A program made the position numbers and the translations under genes. The notes below the pieces were generated by a model. The model saw only the letters and a list, made by a program, of their open reading frames with translations, had not been told where the DNA came from and did no database searches. DNA of 64,000 bases from Pseudomonas soli. Its GTDB lineage: Bacteria > Pseudomonadota > Gammaproteobacteria > Pseudomonadales > Pseudomonadaceae. This document shows, piece by piece, positions 1 to 7,702 of this stretch (position 1 is its first letter; each line of letters begins with the position of its first letter). The DNA lies in NCBI RefSeq assembly GCF_900110655.1, contig NZ_FOEQ01000008.1, forward strand, positions 143,893-207,892, given 5' to 3'.

Positions 1-1190
1 ATCCGCGATGCCGATGGCGACGAAAGCACCACCACCATCACCATCAACGTGCACGACAACTCCCTGGTCGCCTGCCCGGATGACACGGCCAAGGTCTACG
101 AGAAAGCCCTGGACCTGACCAAGGACGGCAACGACCTGGCAGCGGGCAATGTCACCGGCAGCGACCCGCACTCCACCACGGAAACCACCAGTGGTTCGCT
201 GGCAGGTTCGGTCAGCGGCGGTATCGGTGCCTTGACCTTCACCCTGGTTGGCAATGCCACCGGCCAGTATGGCCAGATCCAGTTGAACAGCGATGGTAGC
301 TACACCTACACCCTGACCTCGGCGCCAAACTCGCCCAACCACGTCAACGATGGCCCGAACGTGGTCACCGAGAGCTTCACCTACCAGGTCAAGGATTCGC
401 TCGGCAACACCACCACCAGCACCATTGTGGTCAGCATCGTCGACGACGTGCCCAAGGCCCATTGCGACGTGGCCTCGGTCAAGGAGGGCGCCAGCGTCAG
501 CGGTAACGTGCTGGACAACGATGTGGTCGGCGCCGATGTGCGTGCCGACGGGCAGTACGTGGTCGGTGTGCGCGCCGGCTCCGACACCTCTACCTCGGCC
601 ATCGGCCATGTCGGCGACACCATCGTTGGCCAGTACGGCTACCTGACCCTGGACAGCCAGGGCAACGCCACCTACCACGCCAACCCCGACAGCGTGCCGG
701 CCGCCGGCGCGACCGACAGCTTCGTCTACACCATCCGTGACGCCGATGGCGACGAGAGCACCACGACCATTCGCATCAATGTGCAGGACAGCAAGCTGGT
801 GGCGTGTGAGGATAACGACGTCACCGTGTACGAAAAAGCCCTGGACCTGCACAAGGACGGCAATGACCTGGCCGCCGGCACCGTCACCGGCAGCGATCCA
901 GGCTCCACTGGCGAGACGGCCTCCGGCAGCCTGGTCGGGTCGGTCCAGGGCGGCGTCGGTGCGCTGACCTACAGCCTGGTCGGCAATGCCGTGGGCCAGT
1001 ACGGGCAGATCCAGCTCAATGCCGACGGTTCCTACACCTACACCCTGACCTCGGCGCCGAAGACCCCGGGGGGGGCCAACGACGGCGCCAACACGGTCAA
1101 CGAGTACTTCACCTACAAGGCTACCGACGCCTTGGGCAACAGTGTCACCAGCACCATCGCCATCAACATCGTCGACGATATGCCGACGGT
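1..1190 (+). repeat. 732-bp tandem coding repeat of the adhesin
   Basis: Bases 1-63 match 733-795 closely, and the unit beginning with the LVAC motif at 64 recurs at 796, giving a 732-bp (244-residue) period. Each unit joins a domain starting LVAC and ending IVDD-P to a domain ending IRDADGDEST. The window catches the end of one unit and one complete following unit before the VWA domain. More copies probably lie upstream. Confidence 0.85.
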
Positions 1191-3651
1191 CCAGTGCGCG
1201 GTACGCAGCATCACGCCCGGCCAGGTGGACTCGAACATCCTGCTGGTGGTGGATGTGTCCAGCAGCATGGCGGCAAGCTCCGGCGTGCCGGGGCTGACCC
1301 GTCTGGAACTGGCCAAGCAGGCGATCAATGCCTTGCTCGACAAGTACGACGAGATGGGCGACATCAAGGTGCAGATCGTCACCTTCGGCACCGGTGCGCA
1401 GGTGCAGACCCCGGTATGGGTCACGATCGGCGAGGCCAAGAACCTTATCGCCGGGCTCAGCCCAGGTGGCTCGACCTACTACGATTCGGCGGCGACCAAG
1501 GCCCAGGAAGCCTTCGCCACCACCGGCAAGCTGGTAGGCGCGCAGAACATCAGCTACTTCTTCTCCGACGGTGAGCCCACCAATGGCCATGCCATGACCG
1601 CGCCACGGGAAGCCGCCTGGGAATCCTTCCTCGACAGCAACGGCATCAAGTCCTACGCCATCGGCATGGGCAGCGGGGTCAACGAGGGCAACCTCAATCC
1701 GCTGGCCTACGACGGCAGCAGTCATACCGATACCAATTCGGTGGTGGTCACCGACCTCAGCCAGCTGAGTGCGGTGCTCTCCGGTACGGTGCAGGGTGCG
1801 CCAATTACCGGAAGCCTGATGAGCGGCGGCGACTTTGGGGCCGACGGTGGTTTCATCAAGGCGCTGCTGGTCGATGGCACCACCTACACCTACGATCCGA
1901 AGGCCAATGCCGGGCAGGGCGGATACGCGGCCAGTGGCGGCGCGGACAAAGCCACCTTCGACACCGTGAGCAACAGCCTGAGCATCAAGACCGGCCTGGG
2001 CGGCACCCTGGTGGTGAACATGGACAACGGCGAGTTCACCTACACGCCACCGAAGGACAACGGCAGCGGCCAGGTGGAGAAGTTCGGCTTCACCGCCAGC
2101 GACAACGACGGCGATACCCGCAATGCCAGCCTGACGGTCAACATCAACAGCAATGGCGCGCCGGTCGCGGGTGCCGACCACATCATCACCAATATCAAGG
2201 GCGCTACCCTGACGGTGCCGGCAGAGGCGCTGCTGGCCAATGACCGCGACCCGGACCACGACACGCTGAGTGCCGCGCCGACCACCTTCAATACCAACTT
2301 CGCCGACAAGGGCGCGGGCTTCACGACGGGCACCCAGGCGCAGACCATCAAGTTCGATGCCACCGCCAGCAAGGCCGAGAACCAGTTGCGCGACCTGGCC
2401 CGCAGCGAGTTCACCAGCCTCAACGGCAGCATGACCGCTGCCCTGGTGGTGGCGGGTTACCTGGGCTCGATCAGCACCGCCAATGCCAACGACGAGGACA
2501 CCCTGACGGTGACCCTGCGCAAGGGCGAGACCCTGACCCTCGACCATGACCGGCCTGCGGGCAACCTGCTGATGGAATGGAAGGATGCCAGCGGCAGCTA
2601 CCAGACCATCGCCGATGGCGGCAGCTTCACGGCCACCCATGACGGGGTGTACAGCATCCATGTGATCAATACCGAGAACGCCGCCGGCAACAGCAAGGCT
2701 GCCGAGAACTACAAGCTGAGCCTGGTGGTGGACTACAGCAATGCCAGCAACGAGGACTATCACGGCAGCTACACCGTCAGCGATAACCACGGCGGCTACG
2801 GCACCGGAGCGGTGGATATCACTTACCAGGCCGGCAACACCCTTACCGGCACCGGCGGTGATGATGTCCTGCTGGCCGGGGCCGGCGATACCACCCTCAA
2901 CGGTGGCGCCGGTAACGATGTGCTGGTGGCGGGGGCGGGCAACAACAGCCTGCACGGTGGTGATGGCGACGACCTGCTGATCGGTGGGCCTGGCAATGAC
3001 CTGCTCGACGGCGGAGCCGGCAATGACACTGCCAGCTACGCCAAGGCCACCGCCGGCGTGACCGTGGACCTTGGCCATGTCGGGCAGCAGAACACCGTCG
3101 GCGCCGGGCTGGACACCCTGAGCGGTATCGAGAATCTGATCGGCTCGGACTACAACGACACCTTGACCGGCAATGACGGTGACAACCTGCTCAACGGCGG
3201 CGCGGGCAACGATGTGCTCAAGGGCGGTGCCGGCAACGACATCCTGATTGGCGGGCCGGGCAACGACACCCTGACCGGCGGCAGTGGCAACGACAGCTTT
3301 GTCTGGCAGAAGGGCGATACCGGGCATGACACCGTGACCGACTTCACCCCCGGCAGCGATCACCTGGATCTGTCGCAACTGCTACAGGGTGAGAACGCCA
3401 CCAGCGCCTCGCTGGACGACTACCTGCACTTCAAGGTCAGCGGCAGCGGCGTCAGCGTGGTGTCGACCATCGAGGTAAGCAGCGTCGCTGGCGCGGCGCC
3501 GACCCAGACCATCGACCTGGCCGGAGTGGACCTGGCGCAGCACTACGGGGTGTCCGCCGGGGCGGGCGGGCTGATCGCGGCCGGGCATGACACCGCGACC
3601 ATCATCAACGGCATGCTCAATGACCATTCGTTGAAGGTGGATACGGTGTAA
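1..3651 (+). CDS. Giant RTX adhesin, C-terminal part (5' end outside window)
   Basis: The frame is open from base 1, so the window holds the last 1216 residues of a longer surface adhesin of the LapA/BapA style. Seen in order: tandem beta-rich repeats with a 244-residue period (window codons 1-399); a von Willebrand A domain starting near codon 413 with a MIDAS (D418-V-S-S-S, later GGST and FSDGEP); two more cadherin/VCBS-like segments; RTX nonapeptides of the GGAGND type at about codons 955-1010 and 1055-1100; and a terminal type I secretion target domain with a D-x-V-x-D-F motif. Such proteins are exported by a TolC-type ABC exporter and bind calcium outside the cell. No exporter or LapD/LapG gene is in the window. 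The stop is at 3649-3651, just before a REP hairpin. Four cysteines sit only at repeat junctions, which is unusual for RTX proteins. Whether this is lapA itself cannot be told from the C-terminus. Confidence 0.93.
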   Translation: MRDADGDESTTTITINVHDNSLVACPDDTAKVYEKALDLTKDGNDLAAGNVTGSDPHSTTETTSGSLAGSVSGGIGALTFTLVGNATGQYGQIQLNSDGSYTYTLTSAPNSPNHVNDGPNVVTESFTYQVKDSLGNTTTSTIVVSIVDDVPKAHCDVASVKEGASVSGNVLDNDVVGADVRADGQYVVGVRAGSDTSTSAIGHVGDTIVGQYGYLTLDSQGNATYHANPDSVPAAGATDSFVYTIRDADGDESTTTIRINVQDSKLVACEDNDVTVYEKALDLHKDGNDLAAGTVTGSDPGSTGETASGSLVGSVQGGVGALTYSLVGNAVGQYGQIQLNADGSYTYTLTSAPKTPGGANDGANTVNEYFTYKATDALGNSVTSTIAINIVDDMPTVQCAVRSITPGQVDSNILLVVDVSSSMAASSGVPGLTRLELAKQAINALLDKYDEMGDIKVQIVTFGTGAQVQTPVWVTIGEAKNLIAGLSPGGSTYYDSAATKAQEAFATTGKLVGAQNISYFFSDGEPTNGHAMTAPREAAWESFLDSNGIKSYAIGMGSGVNEGNLNPLAYDGSSHTDTNSVVVTDLSQLSAVLSGTVQGAPITGSLMSGGDFGADGGFIKALLVDGTTYTYDPKANAGQGGYAASGGADKATFDTVSNSLSIKTGLGGTLVVNMDNGEFTYTPPKDNGSGQVEKFGFTASDNDGDTRNASLTVNINSNGAPVAGADHIITNIKGATLTVPAEALLANDRDPDHDTLSAAPTTFNTNFADKGAGFTTGTQAQTIKFDATASKAENQLRDLARSEFTSLNGSMTAALVVAGYLGSISTANANDEDTLTVTLRKGETLTLDHDRPAGNLLMEWKDASGSYQTIADGGSFTATHDGVYSIHVINTENAAGNSKAAENYKLSLVVDYSNASNEDYHGSYTVSDNHGGYGTGAVDITYQAGNTLTGTGGDDVLLAGAGDTTLNGGAGNDVLVAGAGNNSLHGGDGDDLLIGGPGNDLLDGGAGNDTASYAKATAGVTVDLGHVGQQNTVGAGLDTLSGIENLIGSDYNDTLTGNDGDNLLNGGAGNDVLKGGAGNDILIGGPGNDTLTGGSGNDSFVWQKGDTGHDTVTDFTPGSDHLDLSQLLQGENATSASLDDYLHFKVSGSGVSVVSTIEVSSVAGAAPTQTIDLAGVDLAQHYGVSAGAGGLIAAGHDTATIINGMLNDHSLKVDTV

Positions 3652-3660
3652 GCCAGCAGC

Positions 3661-3690
3661 CCATCGCGGGGCAAGCCCGCCCCGCGATGG
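3661..3690. repeat. REP-like palindrome between convergent genes
   Basis: An 11-bp perfect stem (3661-3671 with 3680-3690) encloses an 8-base loop. It carries the CGCGGGGCAAGCCCG core seen at about ten other sites in the window. It lies between the convergent stops of the adhesin (3651) and the ybaN-like gene (3693), so it may also end transcription from both sides. Confidence 0.8.
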
Positions 3691-3692
3691 CG

Positions 3693-4061
3693 TCACTGTG
3701 GCCGGTGCAGGGTCTTCTGCTTGAGGATCCAGGCGCTGACCAGCACCGCGCTGGTCAGCATGAACGCCCGCGCCCAGAACAACGGCACCAGGTAGCAGGA
3801 CAGCCCGATGCTGGCCCACATCAACCCGATCGCATAGACCTTGCCCTTGAGCGGAATCCCCTCACCGCTGAGGTAGTCGCGGATCCACGGCCCGAGTTTC
3901 GGGTGGTTCACCAGCCAGTGGTGAAAACGTGGCGAGCTGCGGGCGAAGCAGGCCGCCGCCAGCAGCAGGAACGGGGTGGTGGGCAATACCGGCAGGAAGA
4001 TCCCCGCCACCCCCAGCGCGACGCTGAGCCAGCCGGCGGCCAGCAGCAGGTAGCGCACCAC
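3693..4061 (-). CDS. YbaN/DUF454 family inner-membrane protein
   Basis: A 122-residue hydrophobic protein with the family hallmark LGVAGIFLPVLPTTPFLLLA near the N-terminus and further membrane segments around residues 75-110, typical of DUF454 (E. coli YbaN). Function is not established. No ATG is available: the reading begins with two consecutive GTG codons (4061 and 4058), placed five bases after the stop of the upstream yecA-like gene. The two are therefore probably co-transcribed and translationally coupled. The exact start is uncertain by one codon. Confidence 0.8.
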   Translation of the reverse strand: MVRYLLLAAGWLSVALGVAGIFLPVLPTTPFLLLAAACFARSSPRFHHWLVNHPKLGPWIRDYLSGEGIPLKGKVYAIGLMWASIGLSCYLVPLFWARAFMLTSAVLVSAWILKQKTLHRPQ

Positions 4062-4066
4062 CTCGA

Positions 4067-4654
4067 TCAGTGGTGGCGTGGCTTGAGCAGGGCAGGCTTC
4101 TCTTCGGGGGCGTGCAGCAGCAGGAACAGTGCGCTCAGTGCCTCGGGGATCTGCACGATCATGTCGTCCTGCAGGTTGGCGTTGCCGGCAATGTCGGCGA
4201 ACTCGGGTTGTTCGTCGAACAGACCGGAACCGACCATGATCGGCAGGAGCATTTCGCTGACTTCTTCCTCGGCGTTCTCGAACCAGGCCTCTTCACGCAG
4301 GAACACGCCCTCCATGAAGCCGATGCACCAGCCGCGCAGGTCGGAATCGTCCGGCTCTTCGGTCAGGTCTAGTTCACAAGGCAGGTCGAATTCCTCGTCG
4401 CTGGCCAACTGGCGGGCGATGTGGCCCTTGAGCGCGACCAGGGTGGCCTCGATCTCGGTGCGCTGGGCATCGCTGGCGTAATGGGGTTCTTCGGCGAACA
4501 GCGCGTCGATCCATTCGCGTTCTGGAACTTCCTCGGAGCAGATCGACAGCGCGGTCAGGTAGCCGTGGGCGGCGACGTAGTCCAGCGCTTCTTCGTGCAG
4601 CTCATCGGCGTCGAGGAAGGCTTGCAGGCGGGTCAGTTGCTCGGCGAAGGACAT
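4067..4654 (-). CDS. UPF0149/YecA family protein
   Basis: A 195-residue, strongly acidic protein of the UPF0149 (YecA/YgfB) family, recognised by the N-terminal helical region, the GWCIGFMEGV stretch near residues 107-116 and the C-terminal LPIMV segment. Members are small cytoplasmic helical proteins of unclear role. ATG at 4654 is preceded by a weak AAGG. It is the first gene of a two-gene unit with the DUF454 gene and diverges from recQ across about 240 bp. Confidence 0.82.
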   Translation of the reverse strand: MSFAEQLTRLQAFLDADELHEEALDYVAAHGYLTALSICSEEVPEREWIDALFAEEPHYASDAQRTEIEATLVALKGHIARQLASDEEFDLPCELDLTEEPDDSDLRGWCIGFMEGVFLREEAWFENAEEEVSEMLLPIMVGSGLFDEQPEFADIAGNANLQDDMIVQIPEALSALFLLLHAPEEKPALLKPRHH

Positions 4655-4795
4655 TACAGGGCTACCTTGGGGAATAAACGATGCTGAATTCTAGCACCTT
4701 GCGGCGCTCGCGGGGCAAAGCGAACGTCTGTCACCGGGGCATGCCGGGGTACGCGGCAGTCGGGTATACTCCGCTGTTTTTCGTGCCAGGTGGCG

Positions 4796-4819
4796 TTTTG
4801 CGGCCATCCGGCAAAAACC
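4796..4819. other. Inverted repeat in the yecA-recQ intergenic region
   Basis: GTTTTGC at 4796-4802 faces GCAAAAAC at 4812-4819, with GG and CC just inside. It lies in the 244-bp divergent promoter region, 80 bp before the recQ start. It could be an operator or a leader hairpin. A TATACT hexamer at 4765-4770 is a possible -10 for recQ but has no good -35. Confidence 0.35.
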
Positions 4820-4898
4820 GCTTACGCATTCGGTGTGTGCGCGGCGGATTTATCGTCCAGCCTGAGTCCAGGATGGTACGGCGATTTTGGAGTGGCAA

Positions 4899-7046
4899 AT
4901 GCTCGAACAGGCTCAGCGCGTCCTCAAGGATGTCTTCGGTTACGATAGTTTCCGCGGGCGCCAGGCAGCGATCATCGAATGTGTGGCGGGCGGTGGCGAC
5001 GCGCTGGTACTGATGCCCACTGGTGGCGGCAAGTCCCTGTGCTTCCAGGTGCCCGGCTTGCTGCGCCCCGGCTTGACTGTGGTGGTGTCGCCGCTGATCG
5101 CGCTGATGGACGACCAGGTCGCCACCCTCGACGAGCTGGGCGTGGCCGCCGCTGCGCTGAACTCCACGCTCAGCGCCGAGCAGCAGCGCGACCTGGCCGG
5201 GCGCCTGCGCCGCGGCGAGGTGAAGATGCTGTACCTGGCTCCTGAGCGCCTGGTGCAGCCGCGCATGCTGGACTTCCTGCGCGGCCTGGACATTTCCCTG
5301 TTCGCCATCGACGAGGCCCACTGCGTCTCGCAATGGGGCCACGACTTCCGCCCCGAGTACCTGCAACTGGGCCAGCTCGCCGAGCTGTTCCCCCATGTGC
5401 CGCGTATCGCCCTGACCGCCACCGCCGACATGCGCACCCGCGAGGAGATCGTCCAGCGCCTGCACCTGCAGGGCGCCGAGCGTTTCCTGTCGAGCTTCGA
5501 CAGGCCGAACATCTTCTACCGCATCGTGCCCAAGGAGGCGCCGCGCAAGCAGTTGATGGCGTTCCTCGGCGAGCGGCGCGGCAACGCCGGCATCGTCTAT
5601 TGCCTGTCGCGCAAGAAGGTCGACGAGACCGCGGCCTTCCTTTGCGACCAGGGCTTCCCGGCGCTGCCGTACCACGCCGGCCTGGCTGCCGAGACCCGCG
5701 CCGCCAACCAGCACCGCTTCCTCAACGAGGAAGGGCTGATCATGGTCGCCACGATTGCCTTCGGCATGGGCATCGACAAGCCCAACGTGCGCTTCGTTGC
5801 CCACCTCGACCTGCCCAAGTCGCTCGAGGCCTATTACCAGGAGACCGGCCGTGCCGGCCGTGACGGCCTGCCGTCGGACGCCTGGATGGCCTACGGCCTG
5901 CAGGACATGGTGATGCTCAAGCAGATGCTGCAGAACTCCGAGGGCGACGAGCGCCACAAGCGCATCGAGCAGCACAAGCTCGACGCCATGCTGGCCCTCT
6001 GCGAGGAAACCCGTTGCCGCCGCCAGTCGTTGCTGGCCTATTTCGACGAGGTGCTCGAGCAGCCCTGCGGGCACTGCGACAACTGTGTCGACAACGTGCA
6101 GACCTGGGACGCCACCGAGCCCGCGCGCCAGGCCTTGTCGGCGGTGTTTCGCACCGGCCAGCGCTATGGTGTCGGCCATCTGGTCGATGTGCTATTGGGC
6201 AAGGACACCGAGAAGGTACGCAATTTCGGCCACGAGAAGCTGTCGGTGTTCGGCGTCGGCAAGACGCTGGCCGAGGCCGAGTGGCGCTCGCTGTTCCGCC
6301 AGTTGGTGGCGCGCGGGCTGGTGGACATCGACCTGGAAGGCTACGGCGGCCTGCGCCTGTCCGATAGCTGCCGGCCGCTGCTGCGCGGTGAGGTGAACCT
6401 GCAACTGCGCCGCGACCTCAAGCCGCAGACCGTGGCCAAGGCGTCCGGCGGTAGTGGCGGCAGCCCGGCCAGCCAGCTGGTGCGCGCCGAGGAGCGCGAA
6501 CTGTGGGAGGCGTTGCGCACCTTGCGGCGCAAGCTGGCCGAAGAGCACAGCGTGCCGCCTTATGTCATCTTCCCCGACTCCACTTTGCTGGAGATGTTGC
6601 GCAGCATGCCCACCAGCCTCAGCGACATGGCCCAGGTCAGTGGCGTCGGCGCGCGCAAGCTGGAGCGCTACGGCCAGGCCTTCCTCGAGGTGCTCAATGG
6701 CTCCTGTGGCACCGAGGAAGCGCCGAAGGTGGTGCTCGACCTGCGTCACGAACTGGTCAGCCTGGCCCGCGCCGGCATGACGCCGGCGCAGATCGCCGGG
6801 CAGCTCAACTGCACCGAGAAGAACGTCTACAGCTTGCTGGCCGAGGCCATCGGCCGCCAGGAGCTGAGCCTGGAGCAGGCGCTGGACTTGCCCGAAGAGC
6901 TGATGATGGAAGTACAGGATGCCTTCCTCGACGGCGAGGGCGAGCTGCCGCCGGTGTCAGCTGTGGCACCGCTGTTCGGCCAGCGGGTGCCCGAAGGTGT
7001 GCTGCACTGCGTGCGGGCGGCGCTGGCGGTGGAGTTCGGCGTGTGA
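4899..7046 (+). CDS. recQ: ATP-dependent DNA helicase RecQ
   Basis: A 3'-5' DNA helicase of the RecF recombination pathway. In the 715-residue product, Walker A TGGGKS is at 41-46, the DEAH box at 138-141, motif VI QETGRAGRDG near 320, zinc-binding cysteines C368, C373, C390, C393 and C396, then the winged helix and an HRDC domain (about 530-610). It is roughly 100 residues longer than E. coli RecQ; the extra C-terminal part includes a helix-turn-helix-like MTPAQIAGQLNCTEKNVYSL stretch. I chose ATG 4899 because GGAG at 4889-4892 is six bases upstream; a TTG at 4887 would sit inside that site. A 482-codon antisense frame over its 5' half is not taken as a gene. Confidence 0.96.
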   Translation: MLEQAQRVLKDVFGYDSFRGRQAAIIECVAGGGDALVLMPTGGGKSLCFQVPGLLRPGLTVVVSPLIALMDDQVATLDELGVAAAALNSTLSAEQQRDLAGRLRRGEVKMLYLAPERLVQPRMLDFLRGLDISLFAIDEAHCVSQWGHDFRPEYLQLGQLAELFPHVPRIALTATADMRTREEIVQRLHLQGAERFLSSFDRPNIFYRIVPKEAPRKQLMAFLGERRGNAGIVYCLSRKKVDETAAFLCDQGFPALPYHAGLAAETRAANQHRFLNEEGLIMVATIAFGMGIDKPNVRFVAHLDLPKSLEAYYQETGRAGRDGLPSDAWMAYGLQDMVMLKQMLQNSEGDERHKRIEQHKLDAMLALCEETRCRRQSLLAYFDEVLEQPCGHCDNCVDNVQTWDATEPARQALSAVFRTGQRYGVGHLVDVLLGKDTEKVRNFGHEKLSVFGVGKTLAEAEWRSLFRQLVARGLVDIDLEGYGGLRLSDSCRPLLRGEVNLQLRRDLKPQTVAKASGGSGGSPASQLVRAEERELWEALRTLRRKLAEEHSVPPYVIFPDSTLLEMLRSMPTSLSDMAQVSGVGARKLERYGQAFLEVLNGSCGTEEAPKVVLDLRHELVSLARAGMTPAQIAGQLNCTEKNVYSLLAEAIGRQELSLEQALDLPEELMMEVQDAFLDGEGELPPVSAVAPLFGQRVPEGVLHCVRAALAVEFGV

Positions 7047-7145
7047 TTGCCGGCATTTGTGCCATTTGCTGACCTTTGTCATACCCTTACATGATTATCA
7101 GTCATTTCCATGGCGTCGAACCTTGCCTGATCGGTCGGGCCATGG

Positions 7146-7157
7146 TTAGCTGGCTAA
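7146..7157. promoter_or_regulatory. Candidate MarR operator (TTAGC-TG-GCTAA)
   Basis: A perfect 5-bp-arm palindrome, followed by the overlapping AT-rich near-palindrome CTAATAATTAG at 7154-7164, lies 28 bases before the MarR-family start codon. MarR proteins usually bind such short dyads over their own promoters. Placement and symmetry are seen; binding is inferred. Confidence 0.45.
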
Positions 7158-7184
7158 TAATTAGTTCTATTCATTGAGTTACTT

Positions 7185-7622
7185 ATGCCCCTGACCGACA
7201 ACCAACACCGCTTCGGCATGCAGCTGGCCCAGATGTCCCGAGGCTGGCGCGCCGAGCTGGACCGCCGCCTGGCCGGGCTCAACCTGTCGCAAGCCCGCTG
7301 GCTGGTGCTGCTGCACCTGGCCCGGTTCGACGAGGCGCCGACCCAGCGTGAGCTGGCCCAGAGCGTGGGCGTCGAGGGCCCGACCCTGGCGCGCCTGCTC
7401 GACAGCCTGGAAAGCCAGGGGCTGGTGCGCCGCCAAGCCGTGATGGAAGACCGTCGGGCCAAGAAGATCCTCCTGTGCCCGCCGGCCAAGCCGCTGATCG
7501 ACCAGATCGAGACCATCGCCAATGCGTTGCGGCTCGAGTTGTTCACCGGGGTCGATGAGGCCGACCTGGAAGTGTGCATGCGCGTGCATGCGAAGATTCT
7601 CGATAATCTCGAAAAGTCCTGA
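7185..7622 (+). CDS. MarR family transcriptional regulator
   Basis: A 145-residue winged-helix repressor. The core is visible as SQARWLVLLHL (helix 2), RELAQSVGVEGPTLARLLDS (recognition helix) and the wing GLVRRQAVMEDRRAKKI with its conserved D-R-R. MarR proteins act as dimers and are released by small aromatic or antibiotic-like ligands; the ligand is unknown here. It is monocistronic, followed by a REP pair and then a convergent patatin gene. Its likely autoregulatory dyad is at 7146-7157. Confidence 0.9.
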   Translation: MPLTDNQHRFGMQLAQMSRGWRAELDRRLAGLNLSQARWLVLLHLARFDEAPTQRELAQSVGVEGPTLARLLDSLESQGLVRRQAVMEDRRAKKILLCPPAKPLIDQIETIANALRLELFTGVDEADLEVCMRVHAKILDNLEKS

Positions 7623-7632
7623 GCTTTACCCG

Positions 7633-7698
7633 GATCGCGGGGCAAGCCCGCTCCCACAAGATTTTGCTTGGCTTGTGGGGGCGGCTTGCCCCGCGATC
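7633..7698. repeat. Paired inverted REP elements
   Basis: Two REP copies face each other (7633-7660 and 7672-7698) between the convergent MarR and patatin genes. The pair can fold into a long hairpin, a typical Pseudomonas REP doublet (REPIN). Confidence 0.85.
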
Positions 7699-7702
7699 AT
7701 TT

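Noticed and set aside
4731..6179. 482-codon frame antisense to recQ
   Set aside because: Shadow frame opposite conserved helicase motifs; rich in A, V, G, Q and H as such shadows are here.
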